This document shows, piece after piece, positions 55,221 to 64,000 of a stretch of DNA of 64,000 nt. Both the position numbers and the translations under genes were made by a program. How positions within the stretch are numbered: the stretch's first letter is position 1; each line of letters begins with the position of its first letter. The notes beneath the pieces are model-generated. The model did no database searches. It saw nothing but the letters and a program-made list of their open reading frames with translations, and was not told where the DNA came from. The DNA lies in assembly GCF_000151315.2 (NCBI RefSeq), contig NW_011887301.1:348728-412727 (forward strand), read 5' to 3'. Source of the DNA: Capsaspora owczarzaki ATCC 30864. Lineage: Eukaryota; Opisthokonta; Filasterea.

Positions 55221-58200
55221 TCAATCCTCGCCATCGTCGGAGAGTCCCGCCAGGTGTTCTTGCACAGACCGGGATGCAGCGCTGGGACTGCGCTTGGATT
55301 CAAGGCTCGGAAGGGAGCAAGAACTGTCCGTCAGAGGCGGTACAGCCGAAGGCCGGTGAGACGACGATCGCACCTTGGACAGGCCCGCAACTCGGCGCCT
55401 TGCTGGCCGTTTGACAGCGGCGCTGCTCTTTTCGGGCTGGCTCGAGTCGGACATGGCACCCAAATCGTACATGCCGACAACCGACGACTCCTGGAGCCCA
55501 GCGATCGACGAGGTGTCCTCCTCAATCTCCTGGACTGATTCCTCGTCAATGTCGTCGTCGTCGTCGTGGTCTGCTGGAATGGTAGTGACTCGACTTCTCG
55601 TGGACCCGCTCACGGACGATCCAGGCGTGGACGGTGCACGCGAATACAGCTCGCTGTTGCGGTGAGGGGAGCGCAACAACAAACCGCGGCGACTGTACGA
55701 GCTCGCGACAGACATGCCATCGTCGCTTTTCAGGGCAGAGTCAGGCGCGACGTGCTCCACCTCCATCATGGAGGACGATACGTCGAAAGCGCGAGGCACG
55801 CTCGGACTGGTGAGCATTCGCCGCACGGCCTTGTTGTCCAGCACCTGAACTTCGTTGGGTTCATGGTTTGCGCCGGCTTGATACAGGGGCTGGCGCTCGC
55901 GATCGACAAACGACCACACCGCAATAGAGTCATCTTGCGAGGCCGAAATGATGTGTGTCAGGTCAAACCGCAGCGACACCACGCGCTGGCGATGCTCGGT
56001 AAACGAGTGCAGGCACACGCCCGTCGCGACCAACCAGACCCTCACGGTCAGATCGTACGATCCGCTCACCAGATGGGTTTCGTTCATGCGCAGACAACGG
56101 ACCAAGTCAGTGTGGCCCGTCATTGTTCGAACCAACGTGCGCGTGGTCATGTTCCAGAGCATGATGAGCCGGTCGGAGGCACCTGTGGCGCAGAGATCCT
56201 TGTGGGCACAGAGGCAGGTAATGCCTCGTGTGTGGCCGTGCATCGGGGCGCCGTTCAAGGCTCCAGTGGCGGCATTGTAGACGCGGACGACACGATCGCC
56301 GCAGGCGGCGATAATCTGGTTGTCGCACAAATCCACCGTATTGATGGCGCTGCCGCCACTCGTGATGCGATGTTCAAACTCTGCATTCATGCCATCCTGG
56401 GTCCACAAAAGCGTGTGGATTTGGTGGTCCTTGGACGCGCTCACAATCCGGGTGTTGTCAAAGACCACCTGAAGGACAGAGTCTGTGTGCGTCTCGAAAG
56501 CGGCGAGCTGCACGCCAGTGTTCATGTTCCACAGACGGACTGTCTTGTCGCTGGAGGCAGACACGATGCGGCGATCGTCGCATTGCAAGGCCAAAACACT
56601 GCCCTGGTGTCCGCTGAGCTCGCGAACACGCCGCAGCTGTTCGTCAACAATCAGCCAAACGCGAATGTTCTTGTCGCGGTGGCCAGACACGACATGGCGT
56701 TCATGCTGGTGAACGCAGTACACACCGCTGGATCGGCAGGTGGTGCGCGAGAGCGAGTAGACACCGCGCTGCCAATTTTGTTGCGCGGCCTTGCGCGTCA
56801 GGTGCGAGTTGATGCACTTGGCGCGCCAGTCGCGAAGATCCAACGATCGCGACATGGATATCATGCGGATTGACGGTGAAAACTGGGTGTAGAGGTGGCG
56901 CCGCCAAATGGACGAGGTTTGGATGACCGTCTTCCACGCGTGACAAACGCGTTCCGCTCGCACCAGCGATACCAAATCCAACTGACCCAAAATCCGCGAG
57001 ACAATCTCTTCGGGGAGCTGCACGAGGAAATCGCAGTGCGTCAGCGGCGCGAGCAGGGAGCTCATCACGACGACCTGGGAAGGGTTGAGGCAGCGCACGA
57101 GCTCGCCCAGGAAGCTGGATTGCTCGCGAGAGGTCCATCGGCCAAAGTTGGCTCGCAAGAAGGAAATCGCAGCCTCACTCGACAGCTCGCGGGACGATCG
57201 AGACGAGGAGGAGGAAGAAAATGAAGAAGAAGAAGCGGAGGAAGCGGAGCTTGACATTGAGGAGCGGCCGTGTCGACCAGAGCGGCTCGAGGGCGAAGCG
57301 GCACGAGCCACGAGCAAGCTATTGTCAGCGGCGGATGACAAGGCCTCGTCCTCGCTCCATGCGCGGCCCTCAGGATCGATACGAGCGCGCTTTCGCGCAG
57401 CACCTTCGCCGGAATCTTCCATGCCATGAGCAGATGATGATGATGCATCGCCCTTCCTTCGAGGTGCCTGAAATGGGGTGACAGATGGCGGTCGTCGATG
57501 CGACGAGCGCGCACGAGAGGTTTGGCCAGAGGCTGGCGATCTGGCGGTTGTGTCGTGGTGCGATGTGTGATGCCGAGACACCACGAGAGAATTTGCAGAC
57601 CGGGCTTCCTCCAGCTGCTGCGCATGCAACTCGAGCTCGGCGTCGTCCGAGTCCGGGCCCTGATCGGCGAAAAAGCCAAGATTGGCGCCATCCTGGGCTG
57701 AATTCTCGACGTACTCTGCCTGCTGGGCCGTGAAGATGGTCGAAAACCCCGCAGGTCGATTTGGCTGGCTGCCTCTGTACACTTGTGAATCTGAAATGAC
57801 TGAATCTTGGGTTGCATTAAAATGTGCATGCTCAGCGAGCTCCTAGTTTAGAAAAACGTGAATGAGATACAAAGTGAGCACAATCGCCAGAAAACAAATT
57901 AAAAAAAAAATGCTGCTGCGCACACTCTCTTACAACAGCGTCGGCGTCTGTATCGTCAAAGTGAGAAACAAAGCCATGGAGTTGGACAGGCGGTGGAGCT
58001 GAGGGATTGGAGGGAGCGAGAGGAGGTGCCGACGTTTCGGCCGTACTGGCTGGGTCATGTTCCGCAGGTGGTGGCGGTGGTAGACTCGCAGAGACCAATG
58101 AAGGAGGCTCCTCGTACGATCCGGCGAGCAGAGCAAGCGACTCGCCCGACTCTGGAAGCACAACCACACCTGCGCTGGTTGGATTGGATGACAGGTCTAA

Positions 58201-58593
58201 ACTTGGCGACAAGTAGCTGTCGGAGAGTTGGTTTGGCAGCTGGTTTGCTTGCTGGGAACGATCCGACGTCACAACGGGCTGCTGATGGGCAGCAGGATCC
58301 ATGGCAAGCGGCATCTTGCGCCGAGTTGCAGCGAGTTCCGCTATTGTTGCTTGGGAGCTGCTGGAGTGTGACGGAGACGACAGCCCACCAGCGTTTCCCT
58401 CTTGAAGTGTACTTGGTTCAGTCCCGCCTGTCGTGCTGCTCGTCAATCCCGGCAGCGAGTACAGCGACGGGAGTGACAGCAGCGGCGGACGACGTGCTCC
58501 TGGCGAGCTTGCAGAACTCGGCGACGACGACGACAATGATGCGTCCTTCGAAGGCGACGCGAGCGCAGGCTCCCGCTCGTTCAGGTCGGACAT
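55221..58593 (-). CDS. F-box/WD40 protein, beta-TrCP/FBXW-like
   Basis: Substrate receptor of an SCF ubiquitin ligase. Exon 1 57934-58593 and exon 2 55221-57842 (donor GTAAGA, acceptor AAACTAG, phase 0), 1093 aa. The first 480 residues are disordered, Ser/Pro/Ala-rich. F-box at about 490-535 (LPEEIVSRILGQLDLVSLVR, then CHAWKTVI...SSIWRRHL). Seven or so WD40 repeats at about 580-870: GVYCVHQHERHVVSGHRDKN, GHQGSVLALQCDDRRIVSAS, SAINTVDLCDNQIIAACGDR, GHTRGITCLCAHKDLCATGA, GHTDLVRCLRMNETHLVSGS and RVVSLRFDLTHIISASQDDS. GVYC, INTVD, RGI.CL and LVRC are the beta-TrCP-type repeat starts. The C-terminal 220 residues are again Ser-rich, with an acidic cluster. Assignment to the beta-TrCP rather than the FBXW7 branch is tentative; a D-domain before the F-box was not seen. 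Confidence 0.85.
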
Positions 58594-59135
58594 TGGACAG
58601 AGGCGCGAGGTTGAAGCACAGCAACAAGGGAACGACACTGGTGGTTCCCCCCTTCAACGCTGCCTGCAAACACAAAAGCGAGCGAAAGCTTGGGACGAAA
58701 AAAAAAAAAAAAAAAACAGAAACAAGAAAGAAGACTGACATTTTTTCTCTTTTGGATTTACGTTTGATAATTTTAGCCCACTCTCGCTCACCTCACATGG
58801 ACAGGCTGTGAGTGTAGTGGTGAGCGTTTTCGATTTTACTGAAATCCAGCGCGAAGCAACTTGATCGAAAGCGAGAAAAAGAAAAAGAGGCCAAAAAAAC
58901 ATGAGCGCGCGAAAAAAACAAACTTCTTGCGTGAAACGGTTTTGCAAATTTGGGTTCATCTTTGAAACATTTTGCAACAAAAAAAGTGAAACAAACTCAC
59001 ACTGCCAAATACGTAGAAACGTTCTAGTTTTTGAATACAAAGCTCAACTATTTCATCCACAGTGACAGCACACACACACACACAATAAAAAAAGTACTAA
59101 CACAACGCAAAATACTGTGCACCCAACCCCCGCTT
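58594..59135. other. intergenic upstream of F-box/WD40 gene
   Basis: No gene supported. T/A-rich with A-runs near 58698 and 58915, and CA repeats near 59067. It holds the 5' flank of the F-box gene and the 3' end of BROX. Confidence 0.55.
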
Positions 59136-60461
59136 TTACAAAATCGTGCAAGCTCCCTTGTCCACTGGATGCTGGGCCTTGGCTGCTGCCTTGGAGTTGG
59201 CTTCTTCGCGCTCGAGGGCGGCTGCCGGCACGACGTCGGGGATGACCTTGGAGACGTTCAATGACTGGTACATTTGGGCCGTCCACCGGCTGCTGAGCGG
59301 AGCGAGGGCGTATGGCTCTGGCTCGACCACTGCGCGCGGAGCTGCGAGCTCGGGGAGTTCGGTGGGGACTTTCTTAAAGTAGATAAAGTCGTTTTCGCGC
59401 TTCGCTTTGGCAAGGCTGTCGCGGAGCTGGCGCGAGAGGGCCTGGGTGGCAGGCAGCTCGTGAATCTTCAGGGGGGTTTTGGGCTCGCAGTCGACAAACA
59501 CCTTGCCCAGGGCGTTGGCCTGCTCGAGCAGCTTTTCGGCTTCGGTCATGGCGCGGATGGCATTGCCGCAGTCGTCCTTGCTCAGCAGATCGAGGCCGAG
59601 GAACATGTATGCGGCAGCCTGGTAGTACTTGGTCTTCCAAGCCAGGTACTTTGACCACTTGTCGACCTTGTCGAGCTTCACTTGGGCAATGCCCTTGGCG
59701 GCAGCGTCAAACTTGTCGGCAATGTCGCGCGCAATGCCCGCGAGAAGGGACGGCGAGTGCTTCTTTTCGACGGCGCGAGCCAGCGATACCTCCTCGGCCT
59801 CCGCCAGCAGCTGCGACGAGTAGGCGCGAACGGCCGCGGGATTGGTGTCGGACGGGCTGGCAGACGTGGTGAGGCGGGCGATCTGGGTCGATTCGATAAA
59901 GAGCAGGATGCCGGCAGCCACACGCAGCAGCTTGTACGCGTCCTTGAGGTCGTTCTCCTCGGCACTGGCGGCAGACAGCGTCAGATTGGCCTTCTTGGTG
60001 TGCCAAATCGCAATGTCTTCGAGCATGGAGATGAGCTCAAACTGGACGTCCGTGTCGCTCGAGATGTGGTGCTTGCCGAGCGTGTTGGTCCAGTAGAATG
60101 CAATCAACTTTCGCAGCTTGTTGAACGAGCCCGAGGCAGCAGCAGTGGCAGCGGCTTGGCTGTCTGCAGCAGCGCCGTCAGCAGCAGGAGCGGCAGCAGG
60201 TTGTTGTGGCGGGGACGACGCTCCGTCCACCTGGTCGACCAAACCGCGCAGCAGCGACAGATAGGCATTGGCTGTCGACATGAAGGCGTCCTGCGGGGCT
60301 TCCCACTTGCCCATGAGGTCGAGCAGGGCGGTGCGAGTGTTGGTCAGGTCCTTGAGGAGCTCCATGCCCTCGCCCGACGTGGCTGCGTCCTTCAGCTTGA
60401 CAGAGTAGTCGATGCGCGTCGTCTGCTTGAGCGGCGACACAAAGATGGTGAAGGCCGACAT
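59136..60461 (-). CDS. BROX: BRO1-domain protein BROX with C-terminal CaaX box
   Basis: ESCRT-III-binding BRO1-domain protein. In humans BROX is farnesylated and acts in nuclear-envelope repair. Intronless, 441 aa, close to the family's roughly 410. BRO1 features: SGSFNKLRKLIAFYWTNTLG, QFELISMLEDIAIWHTKKA, NDLKDAYKLLRVAAGILLFI, QLLAEAEEVSLARAVEKKHS, KWSKYLAWKTKYYQAAAYMF and RAMTEAEKLLEQANALGKVF. It ends in GACTIL, a CaaX box; the final Leu would favour geranylgeranylation over farnesylation, an inference from prenyltransferase preferences. An Ala/Gln/Pro-rich insert of about 40 residues follows the first helices. Confidence 0.93.
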   Translation of the reverse strand: MSAFTIFVSPLKQTTRIDYSVKLKDAATSGEGMELLKDLTNTRTALLDLMGKWEAPQDAFMSTANAYLSLLRGLVDQVDGASSPPQQPAAAPAADGAAADSQAAATAAASGSFNKLRKLIAFYWTNTLGKHHISSDTDVQFELISMLEDIAIWHTKKANLTLSAASAEENDLKDAYKLLRVAAGILLFIESTQIARLTTSASPSDTNPAAVRAYSSQLLAEAEEVSLARAVEKKHSPSLLAGIARDIADKFDAAAKGIAQVKLDKVDKWSKYLAWKTKYYQAAAYMFLGLDLLSKDDCGNAIRAMTEAEKLLEQANALGKVFVDCEPKTPLKIHELPATQALSRQLRDSLAKAKRENDFIYFKKVPTELPELAAPRAVVEPEPYALAPLSSRWTAQMYQSLNVSKVIPDVVPAAALEREEANSKAAAKAQHPVDKGACTIL

Positions 60462-60738
60462 ACTGTGCTTCTGTGGAAGAGGAGTACAGCAAAATGGGCA
60501 AAAAAAAAAAAAGAAAAAAAAAAGGGAAGTCTGAAGGTTAGTGTTGAGTGGGGTTGACGATAGACAAGCGATGCGGGTGTGTGGGTTTGCATGTCAGACG
60601 AGACAAGTGAGGAGAGAGCGAGAGAGGGAGGTTGGGAGGGGGGGGAAGAGAGGAGGGGAGAGGGGAAACGTGCGTCAAGGGAGTTGATGACGCAGAGCTC
60701 GAGTTTCGCTTTTGCTGTGAGAGTACGACAGTGGTCGA

Positions 60739-60772
<34 letters not shown>

Positions 60773-61202
60773 GAAAGAGAAGGAGAAGGAGAAGGAGAAG
60801 GGTGATGCGAAAAACAGGGGAATGTCATTGGCGAAAAGGCGGGACGAGGGCAAGGCGCAAAACGGGAATCCGGGTTGTATGGAGCTTGCATTACAGTTGA
60901 ACGAAGCGAAACAAAGAGTGGGATTCAAAAGGTTACAACCCCATAAAAGAGAGGAGGCGAAAACTGACAACTATATGCCGCAAAAGAAGACGGGCATTGA
61001 GCGCGTCAGTGAGACGGAGCGATGGAGGAGGCTGCTCTGAGCAATTTTGATTTGCTTCAACTTCTTCAGTCTTTCCTGGCCGCCCCCTCGCTTTTTGGTT
61101 GGGCTCAAAAATCTTTGCATATTCATTTGTCGTGATCTCTTCTCTAGTCGTTGTTTTTCTCGCTGCTGTGTAGTGGACGGACCACAAAACTGTCTCACAC
61201 GA
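60462..61202. other. intergenic between divergent BROX and ALG13, with CA microsatellite
   Basis: No gene supported. Contains an A-run at 60500-60523, a purine-rich GAGAGGGAGG segment (60610-60665), a (CA)n repeat (about 60740-60772) and a GAAGGAGAAG repeat (60777-60800). Open frames over these repeats were rejected. Confidence 0.6.
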
Positions 61203-62088
61203 ATGAACCAACCGGACAAGCCACGATACGCTCTGGTGACTGTCGGGACGACCAGCTTTGACGCGTTGATCGCTGTCGTCACAAGCAAGTCCTTCCTGGA
61301 CGTCTTATGGCGCGTGCATGGGATTGGCCGCCTCGTTGTGCAAGTCGGGCGCGGTGCGATTGCTCCAGAAGACATTGCCACAGCTCCATCAGACTCTCAC
61401 GCTGCGGCAGAAGCGACCTCCAAGCAAGAAGAGCAACCATCATTATCATCGTCATCGTCAAGCCAACGACGAGTCACACGAAGCCAGGCGACCAGCGTCA
61501 ATGGCGGCTCGGCTGCGTCGGACTCGGCTCGAGGCACCAGTCATGATCATGATCGCGTTCAGATTGAAGCATACAGATTCAAGCCATCGCTGAGCAAGGA
61601 TATGGAGCACGCAGAGCTGATTATCGCTCATGGAGGTACGCAATGTCTTGAGCGAAATAATGGAAGCGCCGGCTCAGAGTTTTGTGTTCTGAACGTAGAC
61701 TTTGTTTTGGTGTTGAGCTGTTGTAGGTGCTGGAACTATTCTCGAGGCATTACGAGCAGATCGGAAATTGATCGTCGTCATTAACGAAGACTTGCTGGGC
61801 AATCACCAACACGAGCTCGCAGGCCAGCTCTCGGCAAATGGCCACCTTCTTCAAACCAGCGTTAAGCAAGTCATCTGCTTTTCCCATTTGCGCGTTACTA
61901 TATTGCCATGTTGTGCTTGTTTGTTGAGTCGTCTCTGACTTGTTTCTGCATCGCACATGTTCTCGTTGAACAGGAAACTCGAACACACCGTTGCAACTGC
62001 AAATCTCGCAGCACTAAAGCCACTCCCGCCAGGAAACCCAGCGCCATTTGTTAACATGATTGATTCGCTGATGGGATTTGCGCCATAG
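61203..62088 (+). CDS. ALG13: ALG13, UDP-GlcNAc transferase catalytic subunit
   Basis: With membrane-bound ALG14 it adds the second GlcNAc to dolichol-PP-GlcNAc on the cytosolic ER face. Exons 61203-61635, 61727-61865, 61974-62088; 228 aa. Motifs: YALVTVGTTSFDALIAVV, RLVVQVGRGAIAPED, EAYRFKPSLSKDMEHAELII, HGGAGTILEALRADRKLIVV, INEDLLGNHQHELAGQLSAN and LPPGNPAPF near the end. It matches short fungal-type ALG13 without the OTU/Tudor extension of animals. A Ser-rich insert of about 55 residues lies between GRGAIAPED and EAYRF. Intron 2 uses a GC donor: the junction AA|GCAAGT...CAG|G is the only one that keeps the frame and the KKLEHT continuation. Confidence 0.93.
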
Positions 62089-62226
62089 CAAGCTGTTTTC
62101 ATGTGGTCAATCATCCTAATAGAAAGTAGTTTTTTTTTCTTTTCCATTTACTAATGGGCTGATGACGAGAGAGAATAAATTTGTTCCACAACACATTGCT
62201 GCGCCGAATCGCACAGGACTCGAGCG
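62089..62226. other. short convergent intergenic gap
   Basis: A 138-bp gap between the ALG13 and TMED2 stops, with an AATAAA at about 62173 and T/A runs. No gene. Confidence 0.6.
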
Positions 62227-63617
62227 TTACACGACACGCTTGACCTCGAAAAGTCGCTTCAAGTAAAAGACTTGAGCCACGGCCATTGTTACCAAGATGA
62301 TGGCTTCAAAGAAGGACCACCACAGGACGCGAGAGTTGGTGCTATCGTTGGCTGTGAAGGGTGAACAAGGAAGTGGATGTCAATCCCATGAGTGACTGGA
62401 CATTTGATGCTCTGTTGCAGAGCTCTGCTGTTTCTTTCGACAACACAACGAGAAAACCCGATCGTGGGGAGCTGAGAAACTTACTTCCGCGGTGCGTGGC
62501 TTCACGAACCTCCATGTAGTCTTGATCACGTCGAACAGTGGTAAGATGATCATGCAATTGAGCCACCATACTGTCGAGCATATCGGTGTGCTCTGATACA
62601 GAAAACGAAATAAAACCAAAAACACAAACGTGAGTGCAGATCAGGAATCAGTCCACCAACCCTGAATCGTACCCTCGGTTCCTGCTGGCTTGGGCTTTTC
62701 TGGCGTGTGAATGTCAACGGTAAACATGAGGATCTTGGGCGTCAAGCTCGACATCTTGTTGCCAAAGCAGTACGTGTAGCGACCCGTTTCCGAAGCCCCA
62801 AACGTGTACTTTGCGTCCGTCTCGCGATCGCCGCTGTAAACAATCTTGCCATCGGGGCCCGTGATCTAAATCGTGATTCAAAGTGGTGGAAGTGATGAGT
62901 CGAGTCGAGTCGCGACGAAACGAAACGTATGGAGAGCAACTTAGTGGGAAATTGACAATCTCTGCTTCCAGACAAGAGTGTCAGACTGCCATCCAAGGCC
63001 AAGTAGCAATATGATACACCCGTCATCACCGCATATTTGTGATGCGATCGTCTCTGACGTGTGTGGTGATCCAACCATCACGCACATTGAACGGCAATCA
63101 AATCCGCCTGCTCTCATCATCCCTCAGTGCAACGTCCCTTGGCCTTCTGCTCTTTCGTTCCTGGTCTTTGTTGGGAGTGCGCGATGTTGGAACTGGCGGC
63201 CAACACCCTCCCCCCTGAGTATACGCTGAACTGATGCAGTGAGCTGGCGCACTTCATAAGCCGTTCTCTCTATTCCTCCCTACATCACTCCTTCCAAGCC
63301 AGCATGCCCCACCCCCACCTGCCAGCTCCTCGTTCACAGAATATTTGGCTTTCTCTGAACAAAGCTCGAGACTCGAGCGACGGGGGGGGGCAAAGTCGGG
63401 AGGGTCGGTTTTTCACCTTGATGTCAATGTCGAGGAAGCCGCCTTCGTAGACCTGGAAGGCGACCGTCAGCTTGGATCCGCGCTCAATGTGATCGTGGAA
63501 GCACTCCTCGGCGTGCGCGTCGACCACAATGTACAGCGCAGAGACGGGCGATGCGAACGCAGCAACGAGGGCCACGAACGCAAGCAGACCGACGAGCAAG
63601 GCGGACGAGGACGGCAT
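62227..63617 (-). CDS. TMED2: p24 family cargo receptor TMED2-like (p24 beta)
   Basis: COPI/COPII vesicle cargo receptor of the early secretory pathway. Exons 63417-63617, 62661-62865, 62485-62592, 62227-62351, in phase, 212 aa. Signal peptide ([21 protein letters not shown]), then the GOLD domain: [81 protein letters not shown] coiled-coil neck ([20 protein letters not shown]) leads to [12 protein letters not shown], the membrane span ([20 protein letters not shown]) and the cytosolic tail [12 protein letters not shown], the TMED2-type ending. Intron 1 is 551 nt with no recognisable content. Confidence 0.95.
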
Positions 63618-64000
63618 TGAAGGCTGCAATGGAAAAGAGCAAAAGGAAAGGAAAGACGAGTGAGGACAAGCAAAGCTTCTGAGACAAGGAAACGAAACAC
63701 ACAAATAACAAAGCGAAGCAGCAATATCACACAGCAATCTGAGAAGTGCAGAAGAGACTGAGCGCTTCTGAGAGCGAGAGCGACTTTCACTCAAGTCCAA
63801 TCCACCACTTGCCCCCCCCCTCCCACCTTCCCCCGGGCGCTCGCTGCGTTCTACACTATTTGTTGCAATCCTTCTGTGTCGTGTTCTTTTCCTTTCCTCT
63901 TGGTTGCTTCCAAACAGGATCAAAACTTCAGGTCCCCCTTTTTTTTTTTTTTTTTTTTTTGGTTCCCCGGCCAATTTCCCTCTCCCCCGGGTTTTAAAAA
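63618..64000. other. 5' flank of TMED2-like gene; low-complexity window end
   Basis: No gene supported. The last 80 bases comprise T, C and G homopolymers (CCCCC, a T run of about 24, GGTTCCCCGG, CCCCCGGG, TTTTAAAAA) that look like poor-quality sequence at a contig edge rather than genome. Confidence 0.5.

Noticed and set aside
55566-56873. 435-codon plus-strand frame
   Set aside because: Antisense to the WD40 repeats, whose sense translation shows clear GH..WD-type repeats; periodic codon use keeps the opposite strand open.

Overview
This window is nuclear DNA from a eukaryote with many introns. Most coding regions are split by introns of about 45-560 nt with GT-AG ends, the strands are mixed, and the products are purely eukaryotic. 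Gene content (dysbindin, BROX, an RNFT1-type RING protein, a GLT8D1-like GT8, a TMED2 p24 protein, a beta-TrCP-like F-box/WD40 protein, a dCK/dGK-like kinase) points to a unicellular relative of animals, for example a filasterean like Capsaspora. That placement is inference from gene content only. Moderate GC, compact spacing, long A/T homopolymers in introns and flanks, and Ala/Ser/Gln-rich low-complexity inserts fit this.

Layout. 0-11 kb: UDP-glucuronate 4-epimerase (+), small orphan genes (-), a GT61-type glycosyltransferase (+), a small membrane protein (+), an unresolved multi-exon gene (+) and a GT31 beta-1,3-galactosyltransferase (+). 11-14 kb: a seven-exon dipeptidyl peptidase I (cathepsin C, -). 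14-20.4 kb: a tandem segmental duplication carrying two long genes that join a SAP domain to a Crinkler/RHS-type P-loop NTPase and a nuclease-like C-terminus, each next to remains of a divergently read small gene. 20.4-22.7 kb is gene-poor. 22.7-36.5 kb: GT8, UTP18 (-), a small ankyrin protein, a deoxynucleoside kinase (-), a GAF protein (-), a ubiquitin-eS30 fusion and a TBL/PMR5-type O-acetyltransferase (-). 36.5-38.6 kb: a dispersed repeat and a Cys-rich orphan. 38.6-64 kb: RNFT-type E3 ligase, RFC2 (-), a CENP-Q-like protein, DHODH, mitochondrial mL45, dysbindin (-), mitochondrial TsaD/OSGEPL1 (-), Pelota, F-box/WD40 (-), BROX (-), ALG13 and TMED2 (-).

Themes. (1) Five predicted Golgi-type enzymes, each with an N-terminal membrane anchor, lie within 36.5 kb: a UDP-GalA-forming epimerase, GT61, GT31, GT8 and a TBL acetyltransferase. 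They suggest an elaborate extracellular polysaccharide. (2) Several conserved gene pairs are head-to-head with short shared promoters (UTP18/ankyrin, GAF/Ub-eS30, RFC2/CENP-Q-like, TsaD/Pelota). E2F-type sites sit at the RFC2 promoter and inside the nucleoside-kinase gene. (3) The most unusual element is the duplicated SAP-NTPase-nuclease cassette. (4) A repeat family lies directly 5' of three unrelated small orphan genes.

Gene models were built by hand from reading frames, splice consensus and phase checks. Lengths assume those junctions. No homology search was run; family calls rest on recognised motifs.
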